The notes under the pieces are model-generated. The model did not search any database, was not told where the DNA came from, and was given only the letters and a program-made list of their open reading frames with translations. The position numbers and the translations under genes are program-made. Below are positions 26,230 to 35,713 of a DNA stretch of 64,000 bases, piece after piece. Within the stretch, counting starts at the first letter, position 1; each line of letters opens with the position of its first letter. This DNA is from Phycisphaerae bacterium (GTDB lineage: Bacteria; Planctomycetota; Phycisphaerae; UBA1845; JAFGLZ01). Location: contig JAFGLZ010000097.1 in assembly GCA_016927755.1 (NCBI GenBank), positions 40,191-104,190 of the forward strand, given 5' to 3'.

Positions 26230-27183
26230 ATGGATCGCTCGGTTTCCGCCATCCAGGACCGGCCCGCCGAGGCGGTTGAGGACATACCCCAACTGCCCTG
26301 GTACACGCGCGCCAAGTTCGGGATCGTTCGGGTGTTCCTAGCCTCCTGGATGCGGTGCTTCGGTCTCACCGGCCTGTACCGCTTCGGAGCCTTCTTTGGC
26401 ACCTGCGAGTGGCTCATCAACTACAAGCTGCGCAGACGGTACCGTAAACGGCTCCGCTTCATCTTCGGCCCGGACCACTTCACGAGAGCCGAGGCTCGCC
26501 GACTGACCCGGGACTGGTTTTGCCGCGTCCGTTGCGACAAGCTCTTTTACCTTGTATTTGACAAGATCCCCAAGGCCAAGGTCATCGAGCGCGTCGAGTT
26601 CATCGGGCAGGAAAACATGGATGCCGGGCTGGCCCGCGGCAAGGGCGTCTATGCCGCCATGTCCCACGTCGGCACCCAGCACGTCGCCGGCGTGCTGATG
26701 GCCATCCTCGGATACAAGGTTGCCGGCGTCCGCGATCGAAAGGAGGGTGCGCTGCGCCTGCACATGCAGCAGATCTTCGCCCAGCGGTATCCCGAGGTGG
26801 CCGCCCTCCGCATCCTCTTCGCCGACAGGTTCCCTCGCGAGCTGTTCCGGCTGTTCAAGCAGAACTACATCCTTGGCACGTCCTTGGACGTCGATCGCGA
26901 GCGAGCGCCTCACCTCAGCCGGCAGAAAGTCGTGTTCTTCGGGGAAGAGCGCGAGTGGTTGACCGGAACACTCCAGATCGCGCTGCGCTGCGGCGCGGTC
27001 ATCCTGCCGAGCTTCTGGGTCTCCCTGCCCAATTACTACTTCCAGTTGATCGCCTATGAGCCGCTGGTCGACCCCGATACGGCCAAGGACGAGCCCGAAA
27101 CCGTCGCCATGGCCATGCAACGATATGCCGAAAGGATCGAAGCCCATGCCCGTGCCCATCCCGATCACCTCAGCAAGGTCTAG
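26230..27183 (+). CDS. LpxL/HtrB-like lysophospholipid acyltransferase
   Basis: 317 residues from ATG 26230; upstream in-frame ATGs at 26152 and 26206 are possible. An N-terminal amphipathic or membrane helix (FGIVRVFLASWMRCFGLTG) is followed by the acyltransferase core: KGVYAAMSHVGTQH, IFAQRYPEVAALRILFADRF, NYILGTSLDVD, VVFFGEEREWLTG, AVILPSFW. In LpxL proteins the catalytic motif is H-x4-[DE]; here the corresponding segment is H-V-G-T-Q-H, so the acidic partner is replaced by His. This is either a divergent active site or an altered enzyme. Substrate presumably an acyl donor for lipid A or a related envelope lipid. The gene overlaps the next by 38 bases. Confidence 0.82.
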   Translation: MDRSVSAIQDRPAEAVEDIPQLPWYTRAKFGIVRVFLASWMRCFGLTGLYRFGAFFGTCEWLINYKLRRRYRKRLRFIFGPDHFTRAEARRLTRDWFCRVRCDKLFYLVFDKIPKAKVIERVEFIGQENMDAGLARGKGVYAAMSHVGTQHVAGVLMAILGYKVAGVRDRKEGALRLHMQQIFAQRYPEVAALRILFADRFPRELFRLFKQNYILGTSLDVDRERAPHLSRQKVVFFGEEREWLTGTLQIALRCGAVILPSFWVSLPNYYFQLIAYEPLVDPDTAKDEPETVAMAMQRYAERIEAHARAHPDHLSKV

Positions 27184-30100
27184 CACCGCTCGCCGGCGGT
27201 ACGCCGGCTGGGTCGTTGCCCTGCTGTCCGTGGTTGGCACGGGTGGGCAGACCGCCCGGCTCATCGCACAGCAGGCATCGCCACCGTCGACCCAAGCCGG
27301 CCAGGACGTCATCGCGCGATACCGCGAGGCCCTCGCCAAATACCCCAGCGCCGACAACCACGCCGCCCTGGCCTGGGTCCTAAGCCGCTATGAATCCGCC
27401 AACGCCGCCGCCCTCGAGCACGCCCAAATGGCCCTACAGCTCGAGCCCGACCACTACAAGGCCCACGAGATCGCCGCCATCATCCTCGAAATGCAGGGCA
27501 GGGACGCCGACGTCATCGAGCACCTGATCGCCATGATGCCTCAGGATCGACCTGAAACGCAGTACTACATCGCCCGCATCGTCGACCTGACGCTCCCCGT
27601 GCCCCTGCGAGACAAGGCGATCGCCGCGCTCCAGCGTTTCATCACCCAGCCAGGCCGGGAGGTCCAGAAGGCGACCGCGCGGTGGATCTTGGCCCAGTTG
27701 CTGCTTCGCCAGGGACGCCCGGACGAGGCGCGGGCGATGTTCGACGCGCTCGGCTTCGTCAAGACCTGGCGCGCCATCGGCCCGTTCGACAACGAGGCCA
27801 ACGCCGGCTTCGGAATGACCTACGGCCCCGAGGGCGAAATCGACCTGGCCAAGTCCTATCCCGGACGCGGCATGGAAGTCTCCTGGCGAAAGCTGGAGCA
27901 CTTCACGCTGTCAGGCCTCTGCGATCTCGAGGCCGTCATGTACCCCAGCGATCAGGTGCTCGCCTATGCCGTGACGTTCGTGCAGGCCCCGAAACGCGTC
28001 GACGCCATCGTCCGTCTCGCCGCCGACCAGGCGGTCAAGCTCTGGCTAAACGACAGGCTGGTGCTCGCCGACGACCAGGACAAGGGCCTCGCCCTCGACC
28101 AGCACGTTGCCCCGGTGGTCCTGGAAGCGGGTTGGAACAAGCTCCTGGTCAAGGTCTGCCGTCATGGCGGAAAGTGGCGGTTCGCCCTGCGACTCACTGA
28201 CCCCCAGGCCGCGGCGCTGGCGGGTCTGAATTTCGCCGATGAGCCCAAGCCGGCGCCCAAAGCCGCCAGTTCGAACCCAAGCGGATTCGCCTACCAGGGC
28301 GGCGCGCTGACTCACTTCGGTAACGAGGTTGCCAAGGATCGCGAGAAGGAAGCGTCCGTCTACTACCTCGGGCTCTCGCAAATGGCCGTGAATCGGCGAG
28401 CGCCCGCCGCCCAGACGTTCGAGTGGCTTGCCTCGCTCAACAAACATTGCAGCGAATACCGCCTCCGCCTGGCTCTGGCCTATTGGATCGACGAGAAGCC
28501 CGACAAGGCCTTCGAGCAACTGAAAGAGACCTTGGCCCTGGAGCCCGACAATCTCACGGCCCTGGCGCTCTTGGGTCGATTCTACCGATCGCGCGACTCG
28601 TTGGAGCAGGCGCGCAAGACGCTCGACGCCGCCGTCGCCGTGGCACCCGACGCCGTCGCCGGCCATCTCGAGCTGCAACAGCTCTACGGCCAGCGAGGGT
28701 GGCAATACCAAACCTATCTGACGGCCAAAACGCTGTACGAAAGGCATCCTCGAATATCCGCACTGGCGGACAACTACGCCCGTCAGTGCGACGCCTATGG
28801 CTACCGGCAGGAGGCCCGAGCGCTCTGGTCCCAGGCGCTCGCCGAGGACGCCTCCAACGTCACCGCCTGTCGAGCGCTCCTCGACCTCGACGCGCGCGAA
28901 AACCGAATCGACGACGCCCTGAGACAGTGCGATGCCCTCCAGCGACTCCTCCCGTTGGACCACTCGATCCGAGGTCTGCGCGTCGACCTCCTGCTTCGCG
29001 CCAAACGGTATGAGCCCGCCGTCGCCGTCTGCGAGGAGGTCCTGAAGATCTGCCCGACCCATGCCGGGTTTCACACCCGGCTCGGCGGCATCTATGAGCG
29101 AATGGGCCGAGCCAACGACGCGATTCTCGCCTGGCGGTCCGCCCTGCGCTACAAGCCCGACGATCAGCGGCTCCGCGACTACCTCCAATTCCTGCAGCCC
29201 GAGCACGATAACCCCGTGTTCGCCAAATTCGGCGTCGGCGCCGAGGAAGCCCAGGGCATCGTCAAAACGACCAAGGTCGCTGAGGCCGACTATCCCAAGG
29301 CCGACGCCGTCGTCCTGCTCGATCACCGAGTCACCCAACTCTTCGAGGACGGATCGAGCACCTCCCAGGAGCACGGCATCTGCAAGATCCTCAACGAGCG
29401 CGGAAGACGCCAGTACACCAAAATCCCCCTGAGTGGCCAGAACCACAAGGTCCTGCGCGCCGTCGTCATCATGCCGGATGGCTCCGAAATCGAGGCCACA
29501 CAAATCGCCGGCGACGCTATCCACTTCGCCAAGCTCCAGCCCGGATCGATCGTGGAGTACAAGGTGATCTACTACCGCGGCGGAACGAGCTGGTTGAGCC
29601 GACACTTCATGCACGTCGCCCTGTTTCAGTCCGCTTACCCGATCCTGCGGGCACAGTGGATCCTCGTGGCGCCCAAGACACGCGAAGTCCGCTTCGTCGT
29701 CCGTGGCCGGCATATCAAGGAAACGCGCGGCGAGTTCCAGGATCAGGTCGTCAGGGAGTTCCGCGCCGACAACGTGCCCATGGTCGAGCCCGAAGTCGTC
29801 CGTCCCCCGCTGGCCGACATCGTCGAGCAGGTCCGGTGCAGCACCATCCCCAATTGGGACGAGATCGCCCGCTGGGAGTGGGCGCTCATGAAAGACCAGT
29901 TCGAGTCCGACTCGGCCATTCGGGAGAAAGTCAAGATCCTGACCGCCGGCGCCCGGACGCCCGGTGACCGCCTCCGAGCGATCTACAACTTCGTCACCGA
30001 GAAGATCCAATACAAGGTCCTGAACACCTCCGCGATCTTCGGCGTCAAGCCGCCAAAGGCCGCCAACGTCCTGGCCAACGAGTGGGGCGACTGCAAGGGC

Positions 30101-31033
30101 AAGTCCGTGCTCCTGATCACGATGCTCAAGGAGGCGGGAATCGACGCCCGCTACGCCACCCTCCGTTCGCGGGACTCGGGTCGGCTCATCCGGGAACTCC
30201 CGTCCAATCAGTGCAACCACGCCATCGTCTACGTGCCCGCGGCCGACGCGCCGGACGACCCCAAACGAGGGCGGTGGCTCGATGCGACCGCCGAGTACCA
30301 CGGCGTGGATTCCCTGCCCTGGTCGGACCGCGGCGTCGAGGCCATCGTCTGGGACGCACAGGGCCGTATGAGCTTCCAGACCATCGACCAGGTGCAGCCC
30401 AGCGCCAACGTGATCGAGATGACCGTCGAGGCCTCGCTCTCCGACGACGCATCGGCGCGGGTCCGCGTCAACTGGAACGCCACCGGGCAGTTCGCCGCCG
30501 GCATGCGCCAGCAGTTCCGCCGCACCGGTCGCAGGCAACAGCAGCTCGAAGGCGTTGTGACCAGCCTTCAGCCCGGCGGGCAGCTTACGGATATGACCTT
30601 CAGCGACCTGATGAACCGCGATCAACCCGTGGAGATCCGTTTCGACTACAAGGCCGCCCAGTACGCCGAACGCGCCGGAACCAGGCTGATCCTGCGCCCC
30701 AAGCGACGCTTCGAGCTGACGGAGCGATACGCGCCGCGAACCGAGCGCCACTACGACGTCTGGCTGCCGATGCCGAGCATCGTCGAGTACAGCGAGGTGT
30801 ATCGCTTCCCGCCTTCGTGGGCGATCCAGTCATTGCCCCAACCCGCGCGGCTCGACACGCCGTGGATGAGCTACAAGCTCCAGTGCACCGGCTCGCCGGG
30901 GCAGGTGCGAATCGATAAGAAGCTGGTGATCAAGACGACCGACATCCCCAAGTCGGAGTACGCGCGACTTCGCGAGTTCTGCATCGCCGCGGACAAGCAC
31001 GAGCAGAAAACAGTCACGCTCGGGACGAAGTAG
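27146..31033 (+). CDS. Exported TPR protein with DUF3857 and transglutaminase-like domain
   Basis: 1295 residues from the ATG at 27146, which has AAGGA upstream and a signal-like helix (YAGWVVALLSVVGTGGQTARLIAQQ). TPR units fill about residues 50-140 and 420-690 (ALLGRFYRSRDSLEQARKTL, HTRLGGIYERMGRANDAILAW), separated by a beta-rich insert around 190-350. A DUF3857-like domain follows, then a transglutaminase fold with a full triad: Cys in EWGDCKGKS, His in SNQCNHAIVYV, Asp in GRWLDATAE. The C-terminal 200 residues are beta-rich. Bacterial members of this layout are periplasmic and of unknown substrate. The 38-base overlap with the acyltransferase gene implies co-translation. Confidence 0.88.
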   Translation: MPVPIPITSARSSTARRRYAGWVVALLSVVGTGGQTARLIAQQASPPSTQAGQDVIARYREALAKYPSADNHAALAWVLSRYESANAAALEHAQMALQLEPDHYKAHEIAAIILEMQGRDADVIEHLIAMMPQDRPETQYYIARIVDLTLPVPLRDKAIAALQRFITQPGREVQKATARWILAQLLLRQGRPDEARAMFDALGFVKTWRAIGPFDNEANAGFGMTYGPEGEIDLAKSYPGRGMEVSWRKLEHFTLSGLCDLEAVMYPSDQVLAYAVTFVQAPKRVDAIVRLAADQAVKLWLNDRLVLADDQDKGLALDQHVAPVVLEAGWNKLLVKVCRHGGKWRFALRLTDPQAAALAGLNFADEPKPAPKAASSNPSGFAYQGGALTHFGNEVAKDREKEASVYYLGLSQMAVNRRAPAAQTFEWLASLNKHCSEYRLRLALAYWIDEKPDKAFEQLKETLALEPDNLTALALLGRFYRSRDSLEQARKTLDAAVAVAPDAVAGHLELQQLYGQRGWQYQTYLTAKTLYERHPRISALADNYARQCDAYGYRQEARALWSQALAEDASNVTACRALLDLDARENRIDDALRQCDALQRLLPLDHSIRGLRVDLLLRAKRYEPAVAVCEEVLKICPTHAGFHTRLGGIYERMGRANDAILAWRSALRYKPDDQRLRDYLQFLQPEHDNPVFAKFGVGAEEAQGIVKTTKVAEADYPKADAVVLLDHRVTQLFEDGSSTSQEHGICKILNERGRRQYTKIPLSGQNHKVLRAVVIMPDGSEIEATQIAGDAIHFAKLQPGSIVEYKVIYYRGGTSWLSRHFMHVALFQSAYPILRAQWILVAPKTREVRFVVRGRHIKETRGEFQDQVVREFRADNVPMVEPEVVRPPLADIVEQVRCSTIPNWDEIARWEWALMKDQFESDSAIREKVKILTAGARTPGDRLRAIYNFVTEKIQYKVLNTSAIFGVKPPKAANVLANEWGDCKGKSVLLITMLKEAGIDARYATLRSRDSGRLIRELPSNQCNHAIVYVPAADAPDDPKRGRWLDATAEYHGVDSLPWSDRGVEAIVWDAQGRMSFQTIDQVQPSANVIEMTVEASLSDDASARVRVNWNATGQFAAGMRQQFRRTGRRQQQLEGVVTSLQPGGQLTDMTFSDLMNRDQPVEIRFDYKAAQYAERAGTRLILRPKRRFELTERYAPRTERHYDVWLPMPSIVEYSEVYRFPPSWAIQSLPQPARLDTPWMSYKLQCTGSPGQVRIDKKLVIKTTDIPKSEYARLREFCIAADKHEQKTVTLGTK

Positions 31034-31066
31034 CGACTCGAACGCCCGAACGGGCGGAGCGGACGG

Positions 31067-31867
31067 ATGACCTCCTCAATCGAGCCCACGTCCCTGCCAA
31101 ACCGCCGCCTTAAGCGCCTCCTCGCCGCCCTCGCCAACCTCGGCCGACTCGCCGTCGAGACCGTCTTCCCCAGCATGTGCCCCTCGTGCGGCGTGCTGGT
31201 CAAGTCGACATCCGAACCCCTCTGGTGCGAGACGTGCGCGCCCAAGATCCTCGCCGCCGTCGAGCGGGAGTACTGCTCCGGTTGCGGTCGAGGAACCGGA
31301 CCCTACGAGCGCCGCGACGGTCTGTGCAGCGAGTGTCGAAGCCACCCACGCCGCCGCGTCGCCGCGATCGCGCGAGTCGCGCCTCACGACGATCCCTTCC
31401 GTCCGCTGGTCCTCCAGTTCAAGCACCAACGAGCGCCGTTCGATCGAATGCTCGGCCGCCTTGTGGCAGCCGCGCTCCGCGGCGCGCCCTGGCATGCGGA
31501 CCTCGACGCCGTCATCCCCGTGGCCATGCACTGGCGCAGGCGGCTGACACGCCGCCACGACCCAACCCGAGCCCTGGCGGGCGTCATCGGCGCCGAGTTG
31601 GAACTGCCCGTGGTGAATGTCCTGAAACGGACCCGCTACTGCCGACCCCAAGTGGGGTTGTCGGCGGATCAACGGCGAGAAAACGTCCGTGGCTCCTTCA
31701 CCGTCGTTCCCCAGGCCAGACTCCAAGGCCTGACCGTCTGCCTCGTCGACGACGTGACCACGACGGGGGCGACGCTGGCCGAGGCGGCGGGCGCCCTCCG
31801 AAAGGCGGGCGCCGAGCGCGTGTATGCCGCCGTCGTGACCAAGAGCGATTCGACGCGCATCGCCTGA
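31067..31867 (+). CDS. comF: ComF family phosphoribosyltransferase-like protein
   Basis: 266 residues. The N-terminal half has four Cys pairs as in ComF zinc fingers (MCPSCG, WCETC, YCSGCG, LCSEC). The C-terminal half is a PRTase fold with HADLDAVIPVAMH, the P-R-x-Q-x-G-L-S motif and the PRPP loop VCLVDDVTTTGATLAEAA. ComF homologs take part in DNA uptake or recycling; the exact reaction is unclear. It follows the transglutaminase protein by 33 bases and is probably cotranscribed. Confidence 0.92.
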   Translation: MTSSIEPTSLPNRRLKRLLAALANLGRLAVETVFPSMCPSCGVLVKSTSEPLWCETCAPKILAAVEREYCSGCGRGTGPYERRDGLCSECRSHPRRRVAAIARVAPHDDPFRPLVLQFKHQRAPFDRMLGRLVAAALRGAPWHADLDAVIPVAMHWRRRLTRRHDPTRALAGVIGAELELPVVNVLKRTRYCRPQVGLSADQRRENVRGSFTVVPQARLQGLTVCLVDDVTTTGATLAEAAGALRKAGAERVYAAVVTKSDSTRIA

Positions 31868-31880
31868 CGCCGACGTGCAA

Positions 31881-33920
31881 CTACTTCGTCCACATCCCTG
31901 CGGCCGACGAAACGACCCGATACCTGTCCGCAAGCCCCATCTCGGCGAAGCGCTTCCTAGCCGGCGCAAGCCCGGACGGCTCCGACCCAATCAGAATCAA
32001 CTCCGTAGGCGGCAGATAAGAGGCCGTCATCGGAACGTCCGTATACCGCAGAACGTTCGGCAGAATCGGCCCCTCATAGTGCGTCAGCGTCGGCTGATGC
32101 ACCGCCACGCGCCGGATCCGGCCGTCCATGATCGCCGCGTACATCCCGATCACGCCCAACTCGCCCGTTCCGATCACGGTCATCCGCTCGCCGCATCCGT
32201 GAGCCAGCGCCTGCAGCAGATCGATCGCGCGAGACACGTCATACACGCGCCCGCTGTCCACCGTCTGCCCCATCAGCGACGCCGCACGACGTACGAAAAC
32301 CTCGATCTTGCGGTCCCAGCGGCTCCCACGGAGCCCGCGCGGGTAGACGCGCACGATCGGCAGCCTCGCCTGCAGCGGCTCGATCTCCGCCGCAAATGGG
32401 TCGTCCGGGCCCGACGAAACCCACACGATGCCTTCCGGATTCCGGCCGAGCTTCGTCGGAACCGAGATCTCCGCCAAGATCCGTAGTCCTTCCTCCGTCT
32501 CGAGGAGATAGCGGAAGTGCCGGACGCCCTCGCGCGTCTCCTCGCTCAACAGCTCCGGCCGCATCGGACACTTCCGTTCCGGCCACGCGACAAAGACGTT
32601 CCGACGCAGCAGGTCCGTCATCGCCGTCCGATCCCCCGGCGGTGCCGCTCCTGCGGCGTATCGCTGCACGTACGTCGGCGCCAGCAGCCGGTTGATTCGC
32701 TCATTGATAAACGTCTTCGGCCGCTGATTCGGATCGGCCCACACGCGCGGCTCGGCCTCGTCCGGCATCACCGCCAGAACCGCCTTGCGATCGACCTTTG
32801 CCGCCGTCCGCTCGCCGCGGAGCCACCGGTTGAAGAAGTTCATCGCGTTCGACTGAAACGCCTCGAAGTCCGTGTGGATCCCGGGCACGTCCACCTGCTC
32901 GATCTGATCGACCTTGCCGTAGAGCGCGTAGACCCCCCGCATACGCTCCAACCAGTCGCGGTATCCCTTCGGCGGGAAGCAGGTGTCGTCCGTCGAACAT
33001 TGCGACAGCGCCGGGCGGGGCGCCAGCAGGGCGCAATAGTCGATCGGATCGATCCGATCCACGTTCATCCAGAAGTTGCAGTCGCAGTGCCCCCGCAGCG
33101 TGTCGGCCGTGATGTGGCTGCACATGCTGTACGTGGCGTGGTCTGAAACCACGACCTGGATCCGATCGTCGACCGCCGCCGTGAAGTAGCTGAACGTGCC
33201 CCCGCCGCTCCGACCCGTGATGCCGATCCGCCCCTTGTCGATCTCGCTCCGCGTCTCCAGGTAGTCCAGCGCCCGCACCGCGTTCCAGATCTCGATGCCC
33301 GCGGGCGTAAACCCCGTGCTGAAGTTCTCCCAGCCCTCGTTCCTGTACGTATAGTGATGCCGTCCCGGGATCTCGCTGTGCTGGATCGGGTCGACGATCA
33401 GGCACGCGTAGCCGTTCCGCGCGTACCAGATCGGATGATGTCGATAGTGTCCCTTCGCGCCGGACGGCCCCCCCGCGTGCCCGCAGAGGTAGACGATCGT
33501 TGGCAGCCGTCCCGTCCGTTCCTTCGGCAAGTACAGATTCGCCGTCACGATGAAGCCGGGCAGCGACTCGAAGTACAGACACTCGACGGTGAATCCCTCC
33601 TTGTCCAGCGTCCGCGTGACCTTCGCCTTCAGCGGCGTCCGCTCCGGCAGAGGGTCGAGCCCCACCATGTACAGCAGCCGCTTCCGGGCGATCGGGCGAT
33701 ACGCCTCCCACTCCGCCAACGTCTTGGCGTGACTCAGACTGTTCGCCGTGATGTCTTGCGCGAGCCGGAAGAGGTAATCCTCGATCTGGATCGACGCCTC
33801 ACGCGAGCTCAATCCCGTCGAGCCGCCCCCCGTCGCGTCCGACTCCGCATACGCGCACGCCGACAGCAGCACCGCAAGCGCCGAGCCGACGCCCGTCGAT
33901 CGGCAAATGATCCCCGGCAT
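31881..33920 (-). CDS. Lipoprotein with tandem alpha/beta-hydrolase domains, second degenerate
   Basis: 679 residues. The N-terminus MPGIICRSTGVGSALAVLLSACA has a lipobox L-S-A-C. A long first hydrolase domain (about residues 75-380) has an oxyanion-type strand PTIVYLCGHAGG and the nucleophile elbow GRSGGG. Similar proteins are annotated as acetyl-xylan esterase or dienelactone-hydrolase-like. A second, shorter hydrolase-like half (about 440-670) has GTGELGVIG where G-x-S-x-G is expected, so its nucleophile is lost. It converges with comF and precedes pyrE on the same strand by 24 bases. Substrate likely a carbohydrate ester, inferred only from family. Confidence 0.8.
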   Translation of the reverse strand: MPGIICRSTGVGSALAVLLSACAYAESDATGGGSTGLSSREASIQIEDYLFRLAQDITANSLSHAKTLAEWEAYRPIARKRLLYMVGLDPLPERTPLKAKVTRTLDKEGFTVECLYFESLPGFIVTANLYLPKERTGRLPTIVYLCGHAGGPSGAKGHYRHHPIWYARNGYACLIVDPIQHSEIPGRHHYTYRNEGWENFSTGFTPAGIEIWNAVRALDYLETRSEIDKGRIGITGRSGGGTFSYFTAAVDDRIQVVVSDHATYSMCSHITADTLRGHCDCNFWMNVDRIDPIDYCALLAPRPALSQCSTDDTCFPPKGYRDWLERMRGVYALYGKVDQIEQVDVPGIHTDFEAFQSNAMNFFNRWLRGERTAAKVDRKAVLAVMPDEAEPRVWADPNQRPKTFINERINRLLAPTYVQRYAAGAAPPGDRTAMTDLLRRNVFVAWPERKCPMRPELLSEETREGVRHFRYLLETEEGLRILAEISVPTKLGRNPEGIVWVSSGPDDPFAAEIEPLQARLPIVRVYPRGLRGSRWDRKIEVFVRRAASLMGQTVDSGRVYDVSRAIDLLQALAHGCGERMTVIGTGELGVIGMYAAIMDGRIRRVAVHQPTLTHYEGPILPNVLRYTDVPMTASYLPPTELILIGSEPSGLAPARKRFAEMGLADRYRVVSSAAGMWTK

Positions 33921-33944
33921 GATCCTCGCCTTTCCTCCTGCGCG

Positions 33945-34478
33945 TCACTTCGATGATGCCTTGACGCCAAGATCGGAGACGGTGAACAGCGCCTCGAACG
34001 TCAGCCCGGCCGCCTCCACGTTCTCACGTCCCCCCTCCTGCCGATCGATGACCGCGAGCACCCGCTCGATCACCGCCCCCGCGTCTTGGAGCGACTTGGC
34101 CGCCTCGATGATCTGCCCCGCCGTCGTCACGACGTCCTCCACCAACAGGACACGCTCCCCCGACTCGAGCTTGCCCTCGAACTGCTTCGCCGTGCCGTAG
34201 TCCTTCTTGGCGTTGCGGATGATGACGAACGGCTTGCCCGACGCCATCGCCGTCGCCGCCGCCAACGGAACGCCCCCAAGCTCCGCCCCCGCAATGCGGT
34301 CCGTCTCGTCCGTGACGCGCTCCGCCATCAGACGCCCAAGCTCCGCCAGAATCTCCGGCTGCGTCTCGAACAGGTACTTGTCGAGGTAGTACTTGCTCCG
34401 CCTGCCCGAGCGCAACACGAAGTCCCCCTCCAAGTACGCCGCCTCCTTGATCGCCGAGATCAGCTCACTCCGATCCAT
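33945..34478 (-). CDS. pyrE: Orotate phosphoribosyltransferase
   Basis: 177 residues, slightly short of the usual 200-210. It has the family N-terminus LEGDFVLRSGRRSKYYLDKY, the GAELGGVPLA strand, RNAKKDYGTAKQFEG, and the PRPP-binding loop RVLLVEDVVTTAGQIIEAA. It converts orotate and PRPP to OMP in pyrimidine synthesis. It sits between a channel-like gene (21 bases upstream) and a hydrolase lipoprotein, all leftward, and probably forms an operon with them. Confidence 0.95.
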   Translation of the reverse strand: MDRSELISAIKEAAYLEGDFVLRSGRRSKYYLDKYLFETQPEILAELGRLMAERVTDETDRIAGAELGGVPLAAATAMASGKPFVIIRNAKKDYGTAKQFEGKLESGERVLLVEDVVTTAGQIIEAAKSLQDAGAVIERVLAVIDRQEGGRENVEAAGLTFEALFTVSDLGVKASSK

Positions 34479-34499
34479 CCATCCGTCTCCAATATACTT

Positions 34500-35489
34500 C
34501 TACGATTCCAGTTTCTGCATCCGACTCGCCGCCCCGTCCGGCCCGATCAGAATCAGCGTATCCCCCTCGCACATCTTCTCGTTCGGACCCGGACTGAAGA
34601 CCGTCTGCCCCCCGACTCGCTTGATGGCGACCACCAGGACCTCGGCCTTGCGGCGGAGCTTCGATTCGTCCAGCGTCTTGTCCCGCAGAGGCGACGCGGC
34701 GGAAACGACGTACTCGTCAACCTCCAGCTCCACCCCCTTGGCCGTCACCTCGATGAAGTCTGCGACGTTCGGGCGCATCATGATGTTTGCCACGCGAATC
34801 GCCCCGATCACCGCCGGGCAAATCACGCGATTCGCTCCCGCGCGCTCGAGCTTCGGCTGCGTGCTGAGCTGCTCGGCACGGGCCGCGATGTTTAGATCGC
34901 TCCTCAAGCCTCGGGCCGTCAGCGTCACGAAGACGTTCGCCGAATCCTCCGACAGCAACGCCACGAGCCCCGACGCCCGCATGATGCCCGCCTGAACGAG
35001 CGTCTCCTCCTCCGACGCGTCGCCCAGGACGTACAGAACGCCGTCCTCCTCGGCCTTGGCCGTCACCTGCGGCTCGTGGTCGACCACCACCGTCTTGATC
35101 CCGTGCTGCCTGAAGTGGGACGTGACCATTCGACCCATCCGACCATAGCCGCAGACAATGAAGTGCCGGTCGAGTTGGTTGATCTTGCTCTGCAAGGTGC
35201 GCCTCCCCATCACTCTTCGTAGCTCGCCGCTGACGATGGTTTGGGTCATGATCCCGAAGGCCACCGCGATCGTGGCCACCCCGAATATGATGACGACAAA
35301 CGTCCAGGCCTCACCGGCCCGGCTCATGTCGTGGACCTCCTCCAACCCCAGCGTCGAGACGACGTTCGCCGCCTCGTACAGCGAATCCCCGAACGACCAA
35401 CCCTCCACGATCATGTACCCGGCCGCGGCGACCAGGAGAACGCCGCCGGCCAGGAGCGGGGGAATCAGCAACTTGAGACGTGGGTTCAT
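34500..35489 (-). CDS. Potassium-channel-like protein with RCK (TrkA-N/C) domain, altered filter
   Basis: 329 residues. Two membrane helices flank a pore loop, as in Ion_trans_2 channels, followed by an RCK domain with NAD-binding GYGRMG (about residue 112), GDASEEETL and a TrkA-C tail (EYVVSAASPLRDKTLDESKL...). The pore segment reads V-V-S-T-L-G-L-E-E-V where related proteins have T-V-G-[YF]-G-[DE]; the second filter glycine is Glu. Either it passes other ions, is gated differently, or is a non-conducting sensor. Cytoplasmic RCK domains bind nucleotides or ions and control opening. Confidence 0.88.
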   Translation of the reverse strand: MNPRLKLLIPPLLAGGVLLVAAAGYMIVEGWSFGDSLYEAANVVSTLGLEEVHDMSRAGEAWTFVVIIFGVATIAVAFGIMTQTIVSGELRRVMGRRTLQSKINQLDRHFIVCGYGRMGRMVTSHFRQHGIKTVVVDHEPQVTAKAEEDGVLYVLGDASEEETLVQAGIMRASGLVALLSEDSANVFVTLTARGLRSDLNIAARAEQLSTQPKLERAGANRVICPAVIGAIRVANIMMRPNVADFIEVTAKGVELEVDEYVVSAASPLRDKTLDESKLRRKAEVLVVAIKRVGGQTVFSPGPNEKMCEGDTLILIGPDGAASRMQKLES

Positions 35490-35713
35490 GGTGGCTTCCG
35501 TCGCCCCGGGTCCAGGCCCCGCGGCTGGCGATGATTATAGCCTGCCCTCACCGCCTCTCAACGCGCGAACCGGCGTTCTCGCCGTTTCTGGGCGGCCGAC
35601 AGGTACACTGCGACCGCGATTGTTACACACGCGTTACAGACAGATCGCCCGCGGAGTGTATCTCTTATCTAGGAGCCCCAGGGAATTCTCAACCGACAAG
35701 AAGGAGCGTGCCC

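Noticed and set aside
28046..30751. 901-codon minus-strand ORF opposite the TPR/transglutaminase gene
   Set aside because: A GC-rich shadow frame; no motifs, and the plus strand has a clear multi-domain protein.
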